Shown: one piece after another, positions 8,144 through 17,019 of the stretch
Position numbering within the stretch: position 1 is the stretch's first letter
Layout of the letters: every line of letters starts with the position of its first letter
Assembly: GCF_009767915.1 (NCBI RefSeq)
Contig: NZ_WSRP01000023.1
Coordinates: forward strand, 1-44,619
DNA length: 44,619 bases
Origin: Parasutterella muris
Lineage (GTDB): Bacteria; Pseudomonadota; Gammaproteobacteria; Burkholderiales; Burkholderiaceae_F
Direction of reading: 5' to 3'
Made by a program: the position numbers and the translations under genes
Notes under the pieces: generated by a model
What the model was told of the DNA's origin: nothing
Database searches by the model: none
The model's input: the letters and a program-made list of their open reading frames with translations, nothing else

Positions 8144-9406
8144 ATGTCCTTAAATATTGCATTCGCATTGGTTACAGTGCTGGTGACTATCTATGCCTTG
8201 ATAAAAAGGTATGAAACTCGCTGCGTGCTTATTGTTGCGGGCTTTGCTATGGCGATCTTTTCGTTAAAGCCCATGATTGCTTTTCAGCAATTCGACGCAT
8301 CTATGACAAAAGCGTCGCTGATTATCGCGATCTGTTCAGCGATGGGTTTTGCCGCAGCGATTTCGTTAACGAAATGCGACGTTCATTTAGTTGCATTGCT
8401 GACAAGACCGTTAAAAAGTTTAGGTGTCTTTCTTTTGCCGGCCTGTATGGCTGTTACCGGCATTTGCGCTGTGGCGATCCCCTCGACTGCAGGTTTGTGT
8501 GCAGCGGTTGGTCCTTCGATGATCCCGATCCTGATTCGCTCGGGCTTTAGGCCTGCAATCGCCGCAACTGCTATTGTGTGTTCAACCACCCCAGCGCTTC
8601 TTAATCCCGGTGTTGCGCACAATGTGTTTGTGTCCAAGCTCGCCAATATGGAAGTGATGGAATTCATCGGTCAGTTCACACTGCCGCTTGTTTTATTTGC
8701 GGCAGCGACGATTGCCGGACTAATGATTGTCTGCGTGGCATATCGCGACTATAAAAAACCCCAGGTTCAAGAGAAAGGAGAGATGCAGACCGCATCAAAT
8801 CTGCCGGAAAAGGTGAATATCTTCTACGCAATCGCACCGCTCGTTCCGGTTGTCATTCTTCTTTATGTTTCTCTTTACACAACGATGAAGATGAGTGTTG
8901 CTACCGCAATGCTTATTGGAACAGCCTATGCTCTGGCTGTCACACGTTCCAACCCGGCTGAAGTTACCAAGAAATTCTTTGACGGCATGGGCAAGGGCTA
9001 TGCCAACATCTTGGGCATCATCATTGCCGCAGGTGTATTTGCTGCCGGTTTGAAAGCGGCAGGCATCATCGATTTAGTGGTTGAGTCACTGACCTCGGCT
9101 AATCATCTCGCACGCATCGGCGGAGCGTTTGGTCCCTACATTATGGGCGTTCTTACCGGTTCGGGAGATGCGGCAGCCTTCGCGTTTAATGAAGCCGTCA
9201 CGCCGAACGCACCCAATTTTGGACTTCAGATTGCAGACCTCGGCTGGCTGGCCGTCATCTGCGGCTCCTTCGGGCGCCTCTCTTCTCCGCTTGCCGGCGG
9301 TGTAATTCTCGTAGCGGGCATGGCAGGCGTCAATCCGATGGAAGTGGTTAAAAGAAGTGCGCCTGTGATGGTCTGTCTGCTGTTTGCTGCTTATTTCCTT
9401 CTGTAA
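8144..9406 (+). CDS. DcuC-family C4-dicarboxylate carrier
   Basis: 420 residues from the ATG at 8144; an in-frame ATG at 8096 gives 16 extra polar residues and no better ribosome site. About 12 membrane segments. The proline/serine/threonine-rich membrane loops CAVAIPSTAGLCAAVGPSMI and TTPALLNPGVAHN, and GSGDAAAFAFNEAVTPN in the second half, are of the DcuC/citrate-transporter type. DcuC proteins carry succinate out or exchange C4-dicarboxylates in anaerobic respiration. This links naturally to the fumarate-reductase-like protein at the left edge. A porin gene starts 28 bases later, so inner- and outer-membrane passage are probably co-expressed. Somewhat shorter than E. coli DcuC (461). Confidence 0.8.
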   Translation: MSLNIAFALVTVLVTIYALIKRYETRCVLIVAGFAMAIFSLKPMIAFQQFDASMTKASLIIAICSAMGFAAAISLTKCDVHLVALLTRPLKSLGVFLLPACMAVTGICAVAIPSTAGLCAAVGPSMIPILIRSGFRPAIAATAIVCSTTPALLNPGVAHNVFVSKLANMEVMEFIGQFTLPLVLFAAATIAGLMIVCVAYRDYKKPQVQEKGEMQTASNLPEKVNIFYAIAPLVPVVILLYVSLYTTMKMSVATAMLIGTAYALAVTRSNPAEVTKKFFDGMGKGYANILGIIIAAGVFAAGLKAAGIIDLVVESLTSANHLARIGGAFGPYIMGVLTGSGDAAAFAFNEAVTPNAPNFGLQIADLGWLAVICGSFGRLSSPLAGGVILVAGMAGVNPMEVVKRSAPVMVCLLFAAYFLL

Positions 9407-9434
9407 TTTTCCCTTCTTACCCAAAGAGTAAAAA

Positions 9435-10532
9435 ATGAAAAAATCCCACATCTTTCTTCTCTCGTCCGCTGCGTTATTGTCGATGTCCTCTGCCTGGGCC
9501 GGTCCGATTATGATTTACGGCCGTATTGATACCGGCATTGCTTATAACAACTATGGCGGCGATACGCACAAAGACAACACAATTTCCATGAATTCCGGTC
9601 TCAATACCGCGTCACGAATCGGTATTCGAGGCTCTGAAGAGATTACCTCTGACTTTTCCGTCGGTTTCCGTTTGGAGAATCGTTTTGATTCCACAACCGG
9701 TGAACTTAAAGGCGGTTCCTCCGGCAATAAATTATTTGAAGGTTGTTCATATCTGAGCATGACGAGCAAGAAATTCGGTGAGCTCTCAGCCGGCCGTATC
9801 TCAGGTATTGTTTCCGGCTCCGGCGCGTATGACTTGGAGTTCTTTATGGATTCATTTGGAGGCGGCACATACGGTACAGGTCTGGCGCCGGTGAAATCAT
9901 CCCGCATTGACAATATGTTTACCTATCGTTCTCCCATGCTTTCGGGTGTGCAGGCGACTCTTCAGTACTCCATGAAGACGGAGTCGAGCGAAGAGGGAAA
10001 TGAAGCAACGAGTGAAGTTGATCGTTTTTATGCCGGCGGACTGAGATACAACCTGGGTAAACTAAACCTGATTGCCGCCTATGAGGAAACTGATTGGGGC
10101 TCTAAGCAGAAGGCCAAAGCGACAACAAGCAAAAAGATTGTGACACTTGGCGGAAGCTATCGCTGGGAACCGGTGACTGTTTATCTTCAGGCGCAGTACT
10201 TTAACGGTGTGAACAAGCTCGACGGATTCTCATCGGCCGGCAATATTAAAGGCTATGGCTTATACGGAGGCACGCAGTTCTGGTTTGGGCTTTCGTCCTG
10301 GCAGTCGATGGTTTACTACCGCGACTACAAAGTCGATACAGATAACGGCATTAAGAATCACAGCGCGTCAATGATTGGTTTTGCAACGAAGTATCTCTAT
10401 CGTCCGTCTAAGAGTGTTGATATTTATATCGGCGGCGGTATTTCTCGTTGGGACGGCCAGAATAAATCAACGAAGAAATTTACCAAAGACCATGCTTTTA
10501 ACATTATTACCGGCGTTACCAAGTACTTTTAA
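9435..10532 (+). CDS. Outer-membrane porin (betaproteobacterial general porin type)
   Basis: 365 residues. A Sec signal peptide (1 to 22, cut after AWA) is followed by the family start IMIYGRIDTGIAYNN. Alternating amphipathic beta strands continue to a C-terminal Phe (TGVTKYF), the Bam recognition end. The sequence SRIGIRGSEEITSDFSVGFRLENRF is typical of 16-strand Neisseria/Burkholderia-type trimeric porins. It lies 28 bases after the DcuC-like gene and is followed by a strong terminator, so it closes that unit. A paralogue is encoded at 15908-16981. Confidence 0.9.
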   Translation: MKKSHIFLLSSAALLSMSSAWAGPIMIYGRIDTGIAYNNYGGDTHKDNTISMNSGLNTASRIGIRGSEEITSDFSVGFRLENRFDSTTGELKGGSSGNKLFEGCSYLSMTSKKFGELSAGRISGIVSGSGAYDLEFFMDSFGGGTYGTGLAPVKSSRIDNMFTYRSPMLSGVQATLQYSMKTESSEEGNEATSEVDRFYAGGLRYNLGKLNLIAAYEETDWGSKQKAKATTSKKIVTLGGSYRWEPVTVYLQAQYFNGVNKLDGFSSAGNIKGYGLYGGTQFWFGLSSWQSMVYYRDYKVDTDNGIKNHSASMIGFATKYLYRPSKSVDIYIGGGISRWDGQNKSTKKFTKDHAFNIITGVTKYF

Positions 10533-10588
10533 TTGTGCATTGGCAGCCTAAATAATATTTAATAATTTCATACCCTTCTCCTCCGGGC

Positions 10589-10621
10589 ACTCACAAATCC
10601 GATGATTTGTGAGTTTTTTTG
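10589..10621 (+). terminator. Rho-independent terminator of the dcuC-like/porin unit
   Basis: ACTCACAAATC - CGAT - GATTTGTGAGT followed by T7; perfect 11-base arms, 57 bases past the porin stop. Confidence 0.92.
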
Positions 10622-10695
10622 CATGGACGCTAGTCCGGATAAAAGAAACGGCCGAAATTGATTCGGCCTCAAGGTCTTATCCACATGACAAGAGG

Positions 10696-10718
10696 AAAGC
10701 CTCCGTTTCGGAGGCTTT
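10696..10718 (-). terminator. Hairpin downstream of the RibD-C gene
   Basis: AAAGCCTCCG - TTT - CGGAGGCTTT, perfect 10-base arms, 17 bases past the stop of the leftward reductase gene. The T run after the stem is short (TTT). A second stem, GGCCGAA-N5-TTCGGCC (10650-10668), lies just beyond and is followed by T-rich sequence on the minus strand. Confidence 0.6.
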
Positions 10719-10735
10719 AGCGTTAAGTTCGCGCT

Positions 10736-11446
10736 TTAGCGGTGCATCTTATAGCGCAGCCACACAAAACCGGAACCTACGGTTTCACAATCAATCAGCT
10801 CGAGGCGATTGTTTTTGAGAGGAGACGGCTCTTCGGTACGGCATTCGATAACAGAAGGATGAGCGCTGTTTCCGTCGAGTCCCGGATAAATAATCAGGCT
10901 CAGTTCGTCTACAAGGCCCATACCGATGAATGTACCGCAGGTAAGGGCGCCGCCTTCAAGGAGGAGATGCTTGGCATTGAAGTCGGATTCAAGATGTTTT
11001 AATGCACTTTCGGTTTCTTCTTTCTTAGTGCCGGGCGTGCGCATGATGTAAGAGACGCCTACGTCTTCAAGTTCTTTCTGATAAGCGCGTGTGACATGGC
11101 TGCCCAAAATCGCGACGATATGTTCGCCGCTCGGAAGGGTCGGGGATTTGTAATGGAGGCGTCCCTGAACGTCAAAAACGACTGCGAGCGGGCGGCCTTC
11201 GCGTTTGCCGACGAAAGTCATGGTGTGCATGGTCTTCGGACCTTCCATCGGTTCGCGTTCTTCGATCAGATCCTCACCATATTCGGCCATCGTGTTGCGG
11301 CCTACGATCCATCCGTCAGCGGGCATCTTGGCAGCGGTCGCTTCGTAAACATCGCCGACGCCGCAAGCGTCGTTATAAAGGGGGCTCCAATATTTAGATA
11401 AGAGACGTCCGTCGGCGGACATGATCATGTGGCAGGTAATTTTCAT
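10736..11446 (-). CDS. RibD C-terminal/dihydrofolate-reductase-fold NADPH reductase
   Basis: 236 residues from the ATG at 11446 (GAGGAG 7 bases upstream; an in-frame ATG five codons earlier overlaps this ribosome site). The fold is the RibD C-terminal reductase: CHMIMSADGRL at the start, GWIVGRNTMAEYGEDL, a nucleotide-binding centre (VAILGSHVT), LLLEGGALTCGTFIGMGLVDELSLIIYPGL, and a closing WLRY. The deaminase half of true RibD is absent and no riboflavin genes are adjacent, so it may reduce another pteridine-like or flavin-like compound. It is cytoplasmic and stands alone. Confidence 0.78.
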   Translation of the reverse strand: MKITCHMIMSADGRLLSKYWSPLYNDACGVGDVYEATAAKMPADGWIVGRNTMAEYGEDLIEEREPMEGPKTMHTMTFVGKREGRPLAVVFDVQGRLHYKSPTLPSGEHIVAILGSHVTRAYQKELEDVGVSYIMRTPGTKKEETESALKHLESDFNAKHLLLEGGALTCGTFIGMGLVDELSLIIYPGLDGNSAHPSVIECRTEEPSPLKNNRLELIDCETVGSGFVWLRYKMHR

Positions 11447-11600
11447 TTTCGGTCTCCTCAATATGCTTGATTGCGCAGGACCTACAAGATAAGCAATTCC
11501 GGCTAGGAACTGCGGGGCAGATCCCTATCCTTAGTATGCTCCAAATAGGTTCATAAAGGAAGAGAAAAAAACGCTGAGATCGGTCTTTTTACGGCATTGA

Positions 11601-11615
11601 GCGCCAGGATGGTGC
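11601..11615 (+). promoter_or_regulatory. NtrC-type enhancer site
   Basis: GCGCCAGGATGGTGC matches the NtrC dyad GCACC-N5-GGTGC with one mismatch. It lies about 85 bases upstream of the sigma-54 element of glnK, the usual enhancer distance. Confidence 0.7.
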
Positions 11616-11688
11616 GTCTTTTCAGTGTGATTTGTTGAGAAATATTTCTAAGAAAGAAAAAAGCTCCTGATTTTCAGTCTTTCCTGAG

Positions 11689-11705
11689 TTGGCACGGTTT
11701 ATGCA
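11689..11705 (+). promoter_or_regulatory. Sigma-54 promoter of glnK-amtB
   Basis: TTGGCACGGTTTATGCA matches the -24/-12 consensus YTGGCACG-N4-TTGCW at all positions but one, with the invariant GG and GC at the correct spacing. It ends 48 bases before the glnK ATG. Together with the upstream NtrC-like site it indicates induction by nitrogen limitation. Confidence 0.85.
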
Positions 11706-11738
11706 TGTGAGTGGTTAAGCCCTTACGGGAAACTATAA

Positions 11739-13351
<1,613 letters not shown>

Positions 13352-13361
13352 CTGAGGCGTG

Positions 13362-13394
13362 GAAATCCGGGGTGCCTTGGGTGCCTCGGATTTC
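13362..13394 (+). terminator. Hairpin after amtB
   Basis: GAAATCCG (13362-13369) pairs with CGGATTTC (13387-13394). The loop holds a GGGTGCC direct repeat. No T run follows directly; a T-rich tract comes about 40 bases later. It may terminate glnK-amtB only partly. Confidence 0.45.
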
Positions 13395-13513
13395 ATCCGT
13401 TTGTATGAAGTAATTCGTTGGAGGAAAAAGAGTTTTTTAATTTTTTTTTCTACACTTTATTTATGCCCTCATTTTTAATCGGGAAAAACCTAACCACAAA
13501 TTCGGAGATTTAG

Positions 13514-14275
13514 ATGTTTAGAAGAAATTTACTTGCCTGTGTTTCTGCGGCGCTGCTTTTATCCTTCTCTGCGGTACAGGCAAAGTCGCCGACACTTGAA
13601 GATGGTGTGCTTCTTGTCGGTACCGATTCAAGCTTTGCACCGTTTGAATTCCTGGCTGAAGACGGCAAAGAATTTACCGGTTTTGACATGGAGTTGATCC
13701 GTGCGATCGGCAAGCAGCTCGGCTATAAAGTTGTGATTCAAAACATGGGTTTTGACGCCACGGTTCCCGCGCTGCGCACAGGCATTGTCGACGCGGTGAT
13801 CGCGGGCATGACAATCAATGAAAAACGTAAAAAATTCGTTGACTTCTCAGACCCGTACTACACCTCCGGTCTGATTATCATGGTTCCGACGACAGACACA
13901 ACAACAAAGTCGATTAAAGATCTGGAAGGAAAGAAGATTGGCGCTCAGATCGGCACAACCGGCATGTTCCGCGCCGAACAGGTCCCCAACGCCAAGGTCG
14001 TCACTTTTGCGAACGCCGCGGAAACTTTCCTGGAATTCCAGAACGGCGGTGTTGACGCCGTGATTCAGGACTTCCCGGTTGTCGCCTATTACGTCGCTCA
14101 GGGCGGAAACCGCGGCAGACTGGTCGGACCGAAGATGCAAGCTGAAGAATATGGAATCGCAGTTCCAAAAGGCAATGCAGAGCTTCTGAAGCAAATCAAC
14201 GGTGCGCTTGTCGAATTGAAGAAGAACGGCGAGTTCGGCCGCATTTATAAGAAGTGGTTCGGTGACGAACAGTAA
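13514..14275 (+). CDS. Periplasmic amino-acid ABC transporter binding protein (GlnH-like)
   Basis: 253 residues. A Sec signal peptide (1 to about 23, cut after VQA) is followed by a type 3 (polar amino acid) solute-binding domain. Visible signatures are GVLLVGTDSSFAPFEF, GFDMELIRAIGKQLG (family motif), DAVIAGMTINEKRKKFVDFSDPYYTSG and the closing GEFGRIYKKWFGD. Glutamine or a related amino acid is likely from the GlnH-like pattern. No permease or ATPase gene is adjacent, so it must dock to a transporter encoded elsewhere. The position next to glnK-amtB suggests nitrogen scavenging, but it has its own upstream region without a sigma-54 site. Confidence 0.85.
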   Translation: MFRRNLLACVSAALLLSFSAVQAKSPTLEDGVLLVGTDSSFAPFEFLAEDGKEFTGFDMELIRAIGKQLGYKVVIQNMGFDATVPALRTGIVDAVIAGMTINEKRKKFVDFSDPYYTSGLIIMVPTTDTTTKSIKDLEGKKIGAQIGTTGMFRAEQVPNAKVVTFANAAETFLEFQNGGVDAVIQDFPVVAYYVAQGGNRGRLVGPKMQAEEYGIAVPKGNAELLKQINGALVELKKNGEFGRIYKKWFGDEQ

Positions 14276-14291
14276 GCGTTAAACGTTCAGG

Positions 14292-14322
14292 CGGCTCCTT
14301 AATCGGAGCCGTTTCTGTTTTT
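14292..14322 (+). terminator. Terminator between converging glnH-like and lysR genes
   Basis: CGGCTCC - TTAATC - GGAGCCG followed by TTTCTGTTTTT. It lies 16 bases past the binding-protein stop and touches the 3' end of the converging regulator gene. Confidence 0.8.
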
Positions 14323-15298
14323 AAGTCAATAATTCATCCGTCATTCGTCGGACGGCTTCATCGATAATTTTTCTGCCGTTAAAAACTCTCTCAAGCGCGG
14401 ATGAGGCTTCGCTTTTATTCCACCACAGCGCGAAATTTTTGAGCTCCGCATTCTGAAGTTCCTGATCCTGCCTTGTGACCATTGCCATTACCCAGGGCTC
14501 ACGCTCCCATCCGGGCAGAATCGGAACAATATCGCCGCGTTTGATTTCTTCCAGAACGTGTCCGAAATACAAATCAACGGTAATCCCCTGATGGTTTAGT
14601 AAAAGACGCTTCAGTGTCAGCTGATCGTGACTCAGAAAGAGCGTTTTCCATTTCAGGATTCCGGATTCTTCTCCTCCTTTGTACAGAAACTGCGTGTTGT
14701 GTCGGTTTGCAGTTTTAAGAAGAAGTCCTGTGTGTCTCACCAGATCCGAAGGAGATTTCGGCAGCCCAAAACGGCGGATGTATTCCGGTGTGCAAAGTAC
14801 CGGCGTTGCGGTCTGCATAAAGGGTCGAATGATGAGATTTGTAGTGTCGGTCGGCCACTGATTGACTACGGCAAGATCCGCTTCGCCCCGCAGCAGTGCG
14901 TTGGCAGAGTGCTCCGGAATGATTTCAAACTGTACGCTTGGGTGCGTGCGCGAGTAGGCGAGCAGTTTTTCGCTGTAAAACTCCTGCGCGATTTCAATCG
15001 GGGAAGAAATTCGGAAGAGCTGCTTTTGAGCGGTACCTTCTGAAAATTCGATCATCTGTCGAAATCCGCGCACGAGCGGTGTTGCGACACTGACGAGCTG
15101 TGCGCCCTTGCGTGTGGGTTTAAAGGGACGGCAGTTTTTTTGAAGCAGGGCGTAGCCGAGTTCTTTTTCCAAGCCGGAAATTAAGCGTGAAACTTTCGCG
15201 ATATCCAAGTCCATTAAAAGCGCTGTCTGCGAAATGTTGCCCGATTTTGCCGTATGCAGAAAGGCTTCCCAAGCCTGAAGGTTTTCTAAGTTTCGCAT
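14321..15298 (-). CDS. LysR-type transcriptional regulator
   Basis: 325 residues from the ATG at 15298; a GTG at 15346 would add 16 residues and neither start has a clear ribosome site. The N-terminal winged helix is recognisable (WEAFLHTAKSGNISQTALLMDLDIAKVSRLISGLEKELG), although the helix is divergent from the usual form. The rest is a two-lobed periplasmic-binding-like effector domain (EIIPEHSANALLRGEADLAVV). It is divergent from the porin-molybdoenzyme unit across about 600 bases and is the natural candidate regulator of it. It converges on the glnH-like gene. Confidence 0.82.
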   Translation of the reverse strand: MRNLENLQAWEAFLHTAKSGNISQTALLMDLDIAKVSRLISGLEKELGYALLQKNCRPFKPTRKGAQLVSVATPLVRGFRQMIEFSEGTAQKQLFRISSPIEIAQEFYSEKLLAYSRTHPSVQFEIIPEHSANALLRGEADLAVVNQWPTDTTNLIIRPFMQTATPVLCTPEYIRRFGLPKSPSDLVRHTGLLLKTANRHNTQFLYKGGEESGILKWKTLFLSHDQLTLKRLLLNHQGITVDLYFGHVLEEIKRGDIVPILPGWEREPWVMAMVTRQDQELQNAELKNFALWWNKSEASSALERVFNGRKIIDEAVRRMTDELLT

Positions 15299-15385
15299 GG
15301 TGTCGAGGAGATGCCGGATGGTTTTCAAAAACTGCAAGGTCTTCACATTTTATAAAGAATCCCTATTTGTCTCAAAATTTCAATA

Positions 15386-15526
15386 AATATAGATAAAACC
15401 ACTAAAACAATGATTTTTAAAGGCATGCCAGATGCCTTGACCGATTTCCGAGGGGCGCAATTTAGACGAAAAAATCCGAGACTCAATTTAAAGATGTCTT
15501 AGAAACAAAGTGGTTTTATCTAATAT
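15386..15526. mobile_element. Candidate miniature inverted-repeat element (MITE), 131 bases plus target duplication
   Basis: AGATAAAACCACT (15391-15403) and its exact reverse complement (15509-15521) bound a 131-base segment. Each end is directly flanked by AATAT (15386-15390 and 15522-15526), as a 5-base target-site duplication would be. Inside is a hairpin, AAGGCAT-GCCAG-ATGCCTT (15420-15438), and no coding capacity. The surroundings are AT-rich, so the 5-base match could be chance. The alternative is a pair of inverted operator sites for the adjacent LysR regulator. Confidence 0.5.
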
Positions 15527-15555
15527 CTATTTGATTATCAATTATTTTGTAGAAA

Positions 15556-15573
15556 CTGAAAATTTCTTTTCAG
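15556..15573 (+). promoter_or_regulatory. Perfect 7-base hairpin
   Basis: CTGAAAA - TTTC - TTTTCAG. AT-rich and without a following T run; could be an operator or RNA stem in the porin leader. Confidence 0.35.
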
Positions 15574-15608
15574 AAATGCCGACGGTGGAAAGACGAAATT
15601 TCAAGAGA

Positions 15609-15632
15609 ATGGAATTAAAGCTTAAATTCCAT
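15609..15632. promoter_or_regulatory. 24-base palindrome
   Basis: Arms ATGGAATT and AATTCCAT enclose the palindromic core AAGCTT; eleven of twelve pairs are symmetric, with a single A:A mismatch. It lies about 275 bases upstream of the porin start. Size and symmetry fit a dimeric regulator site. Confidence 0.5.
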
Positions 15633-15769
15633 CCCACACCTAAGGCTATAAAAATGAAAAACATCAAGAGACATCTGTCTTCGGCTCAGCCGGCCGAACA
15701 AACACGGACTCGACTCGCCATTTCTCATGAGAAGGCCGCTCTCGGATTCTGATTAAACGAGGGAGCGTC

Positions 15770-15816
15770 GCCGCTGAAATCAGCGCAGGGTTAACGCGGC
15801 TGAAATCAGCTTTTTT
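15770..15816 (+). promoter_or_regulatory. Attenuator-like stem pair upstream of the porin gene
   Basis: GCTGAAATCAGC occurs twice (15773-15784 and 15799-15810), the second copy followed by T6. GCCGC (15770-15774) can pair with GCGGC (15796-15800), which overlaps the second copy, so two exclusive structures can be drawn. The T run ends 91 bases before the porin ATG. It could end a short transcript or regulate read-through. Confidence 0.4.
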
Positions 15817-15907
15817 ACACACAACGCAGAGAGCTACGCGCACGCGACTGCTCCCGATATCCATTGTACGTTGCGCGGGCCTCAATATCTCATGGAGAAC
15901 TCTCATC

Positions 15908-16981
15908 ATGAAAAAACTTTTAGCTTTGCCGATTCTTTTCGCGGCAGGCACAGTTAGCGCCGCTTCCAGCGTAACGCTTTACGGAATTATTGAAGAAGGC
16001 GCCATGGTTATGAAGCCTAAGCACGCTGATACAACCGTGCAGCTTAAAGACGCGTTTGACCTCGGTTCCCGCTGGGGCATTAAAGGCGTAGAAGAATTAG
16101 GCTCCGGCACCAGCGTTGGTTTTAACCTGGAAGCGGGGTTCCATCCCGAAGACGGCTCTATTGCCAACAATACGTACGGAGCAAATGCCTTCGGACGAGA
16201 ATCCGTGCTTTGGATTCAGAATGAAAAGCTCGGACGTTTAGCGATGGGTCGTGCAGCAGCGCTGGGTTCCGGCCTTGGCAGCTATGACATGCAGACCGGT
16301 TATGCTTTCATGAACGGCTACGGCCTGATCGGCTGGGACAACTGCATGAATAACTTCCTGCGCGTGAACAACGCCGTCATCTATATGTCTCCGAACATAG
16401 CCGGATGGACACTCGGTCTGATGTACAGCAACGGTATCTCAGGCGATACCAACAGATGGTCTCATGATCGTCATTACTGGGGCGCAGGCCTCAAGTATCA
16501 GGCGGGCGCGATCAAGTCTTCTCTTATCTTGGAAGCGGAAAACAAAGCGACCTATGCGACGGTGAACGGCGTGCAGGTAAAAGAAGCGCCGATCACAGCT
16601 AAATACACAGTGAACTACGGCCTTGAATACAACACCGGCAGCTGGACGCCGATGTTCACTTATCGCTATGTCACACAGGATGAAGGCGTTAAAGCGCATA
16701 AATTCGGTTTAAGCGCCCTGATCCCGTATGCGGGCGGAAGATTTAAAGTTGCCGCAGCCTACATGTTCGGCAAGGACGAAAGCATCAAGGCGGGTGAAGA
16801 CAAGATCAACCATTGGCAGGTCGGCGCAGCGTACGAATATCCGCTCTCCAAGAGAACCGTTATTAAACCCTTTATCGGCTATGCGGGAAGCGGCAAAGGC
16901 TGGAAGAACCTCGGATATGCCAACGACGGCAATATCTACAACGCCTGGCAGGCCTACATCGGCATGCACCATTTCTTCTAA
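15908..16981 (+). CDS. Outer-membrane porin of the molybdoenzyme unit
   Basis: 357 residues. A Sec signal peptide (1 to 19, cut after VSA) is followed by the porin start SSVTLYGIIEEGAM. The family piece SRWGIKGVEELGSGTSVGFNLE, alternating beta strands and a C-terminal Phe (YIGMHHFF) follow. It is a paralogue of the porin at 9435-10532. GGAGA lies about 10 bases before the ATG. The molybdoenzyme gene starts 38 bases after its stop with no terminator between, so the porin is the first gene of a five-gene unit and probably admits the reductase's substrate to the periplasm. Confidence 0.88.
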   Translation: MKKLLALPILFAAGTVSAASSVTLYGIIEEGAMVMKPKHADTTVQLKDAFDLGSRWGIKGVEELGSGTSVGFNLEAGFHPEDGSIANNTYGANAFGRESVLWIQNEKLGRLAMGRAAALGSGLGSYDMQTGYAFMNGYGLIGWDNCMNNFLRVNNAVIYMSPNIAGWTLGLMYSNGISGDTNRWSHDRHYWGAGLKYQAGAIKSSLILEAENKATYATVNGVQVKEAPITAKYTVNYGLEYNTGSWTPMFTYRYVTQDEGVKAHKFGLSALIPYAGGRFKVAAAYMFGKDESIKAGEDKINHWQVGAAYEYPLSKRTVIKPFIGYAGSGKGWKNLGYANDGNIYNAWQAYIGMHHFF

Positions 16982-17019
16982 ACGATCAACACTGATTTTC
17001 ACCTCTTAGGGAGAATCTC

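Larger units (their letters stand above)
15527..15907 (+). other. Long structured leader region of the porin-molybdoenzyme unit
   Basis: No convincing gene. A TTGAT-T-ATCAA dyad (15531-15541), a CTGAAAA-TTTC-TTTTCAG hairpin (15556-15573), a 24-base palindrome (15609-15632) and a doubled GCTGAAATCAGC element before a T6 run are all present. A short frame starting MKNIKRHLSSAQ at 15654 has no ribosome site and no recognisable product. Confidence 0.45.

Noticed and set aside
15531-15541. TTGAT-T-ATCAA as an FNR/ANR box
   Set aside because: FNR sites need four bases between the half sites; only one is present here.
15510-15752. 80-codon frame and an internal 32-codon frame (MKNIKRHLSS...) upstream of the porin
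   Set aside because: No ribosome site, no recognisable product, and it runs through strong palindromes; more likely leader or control sequence.
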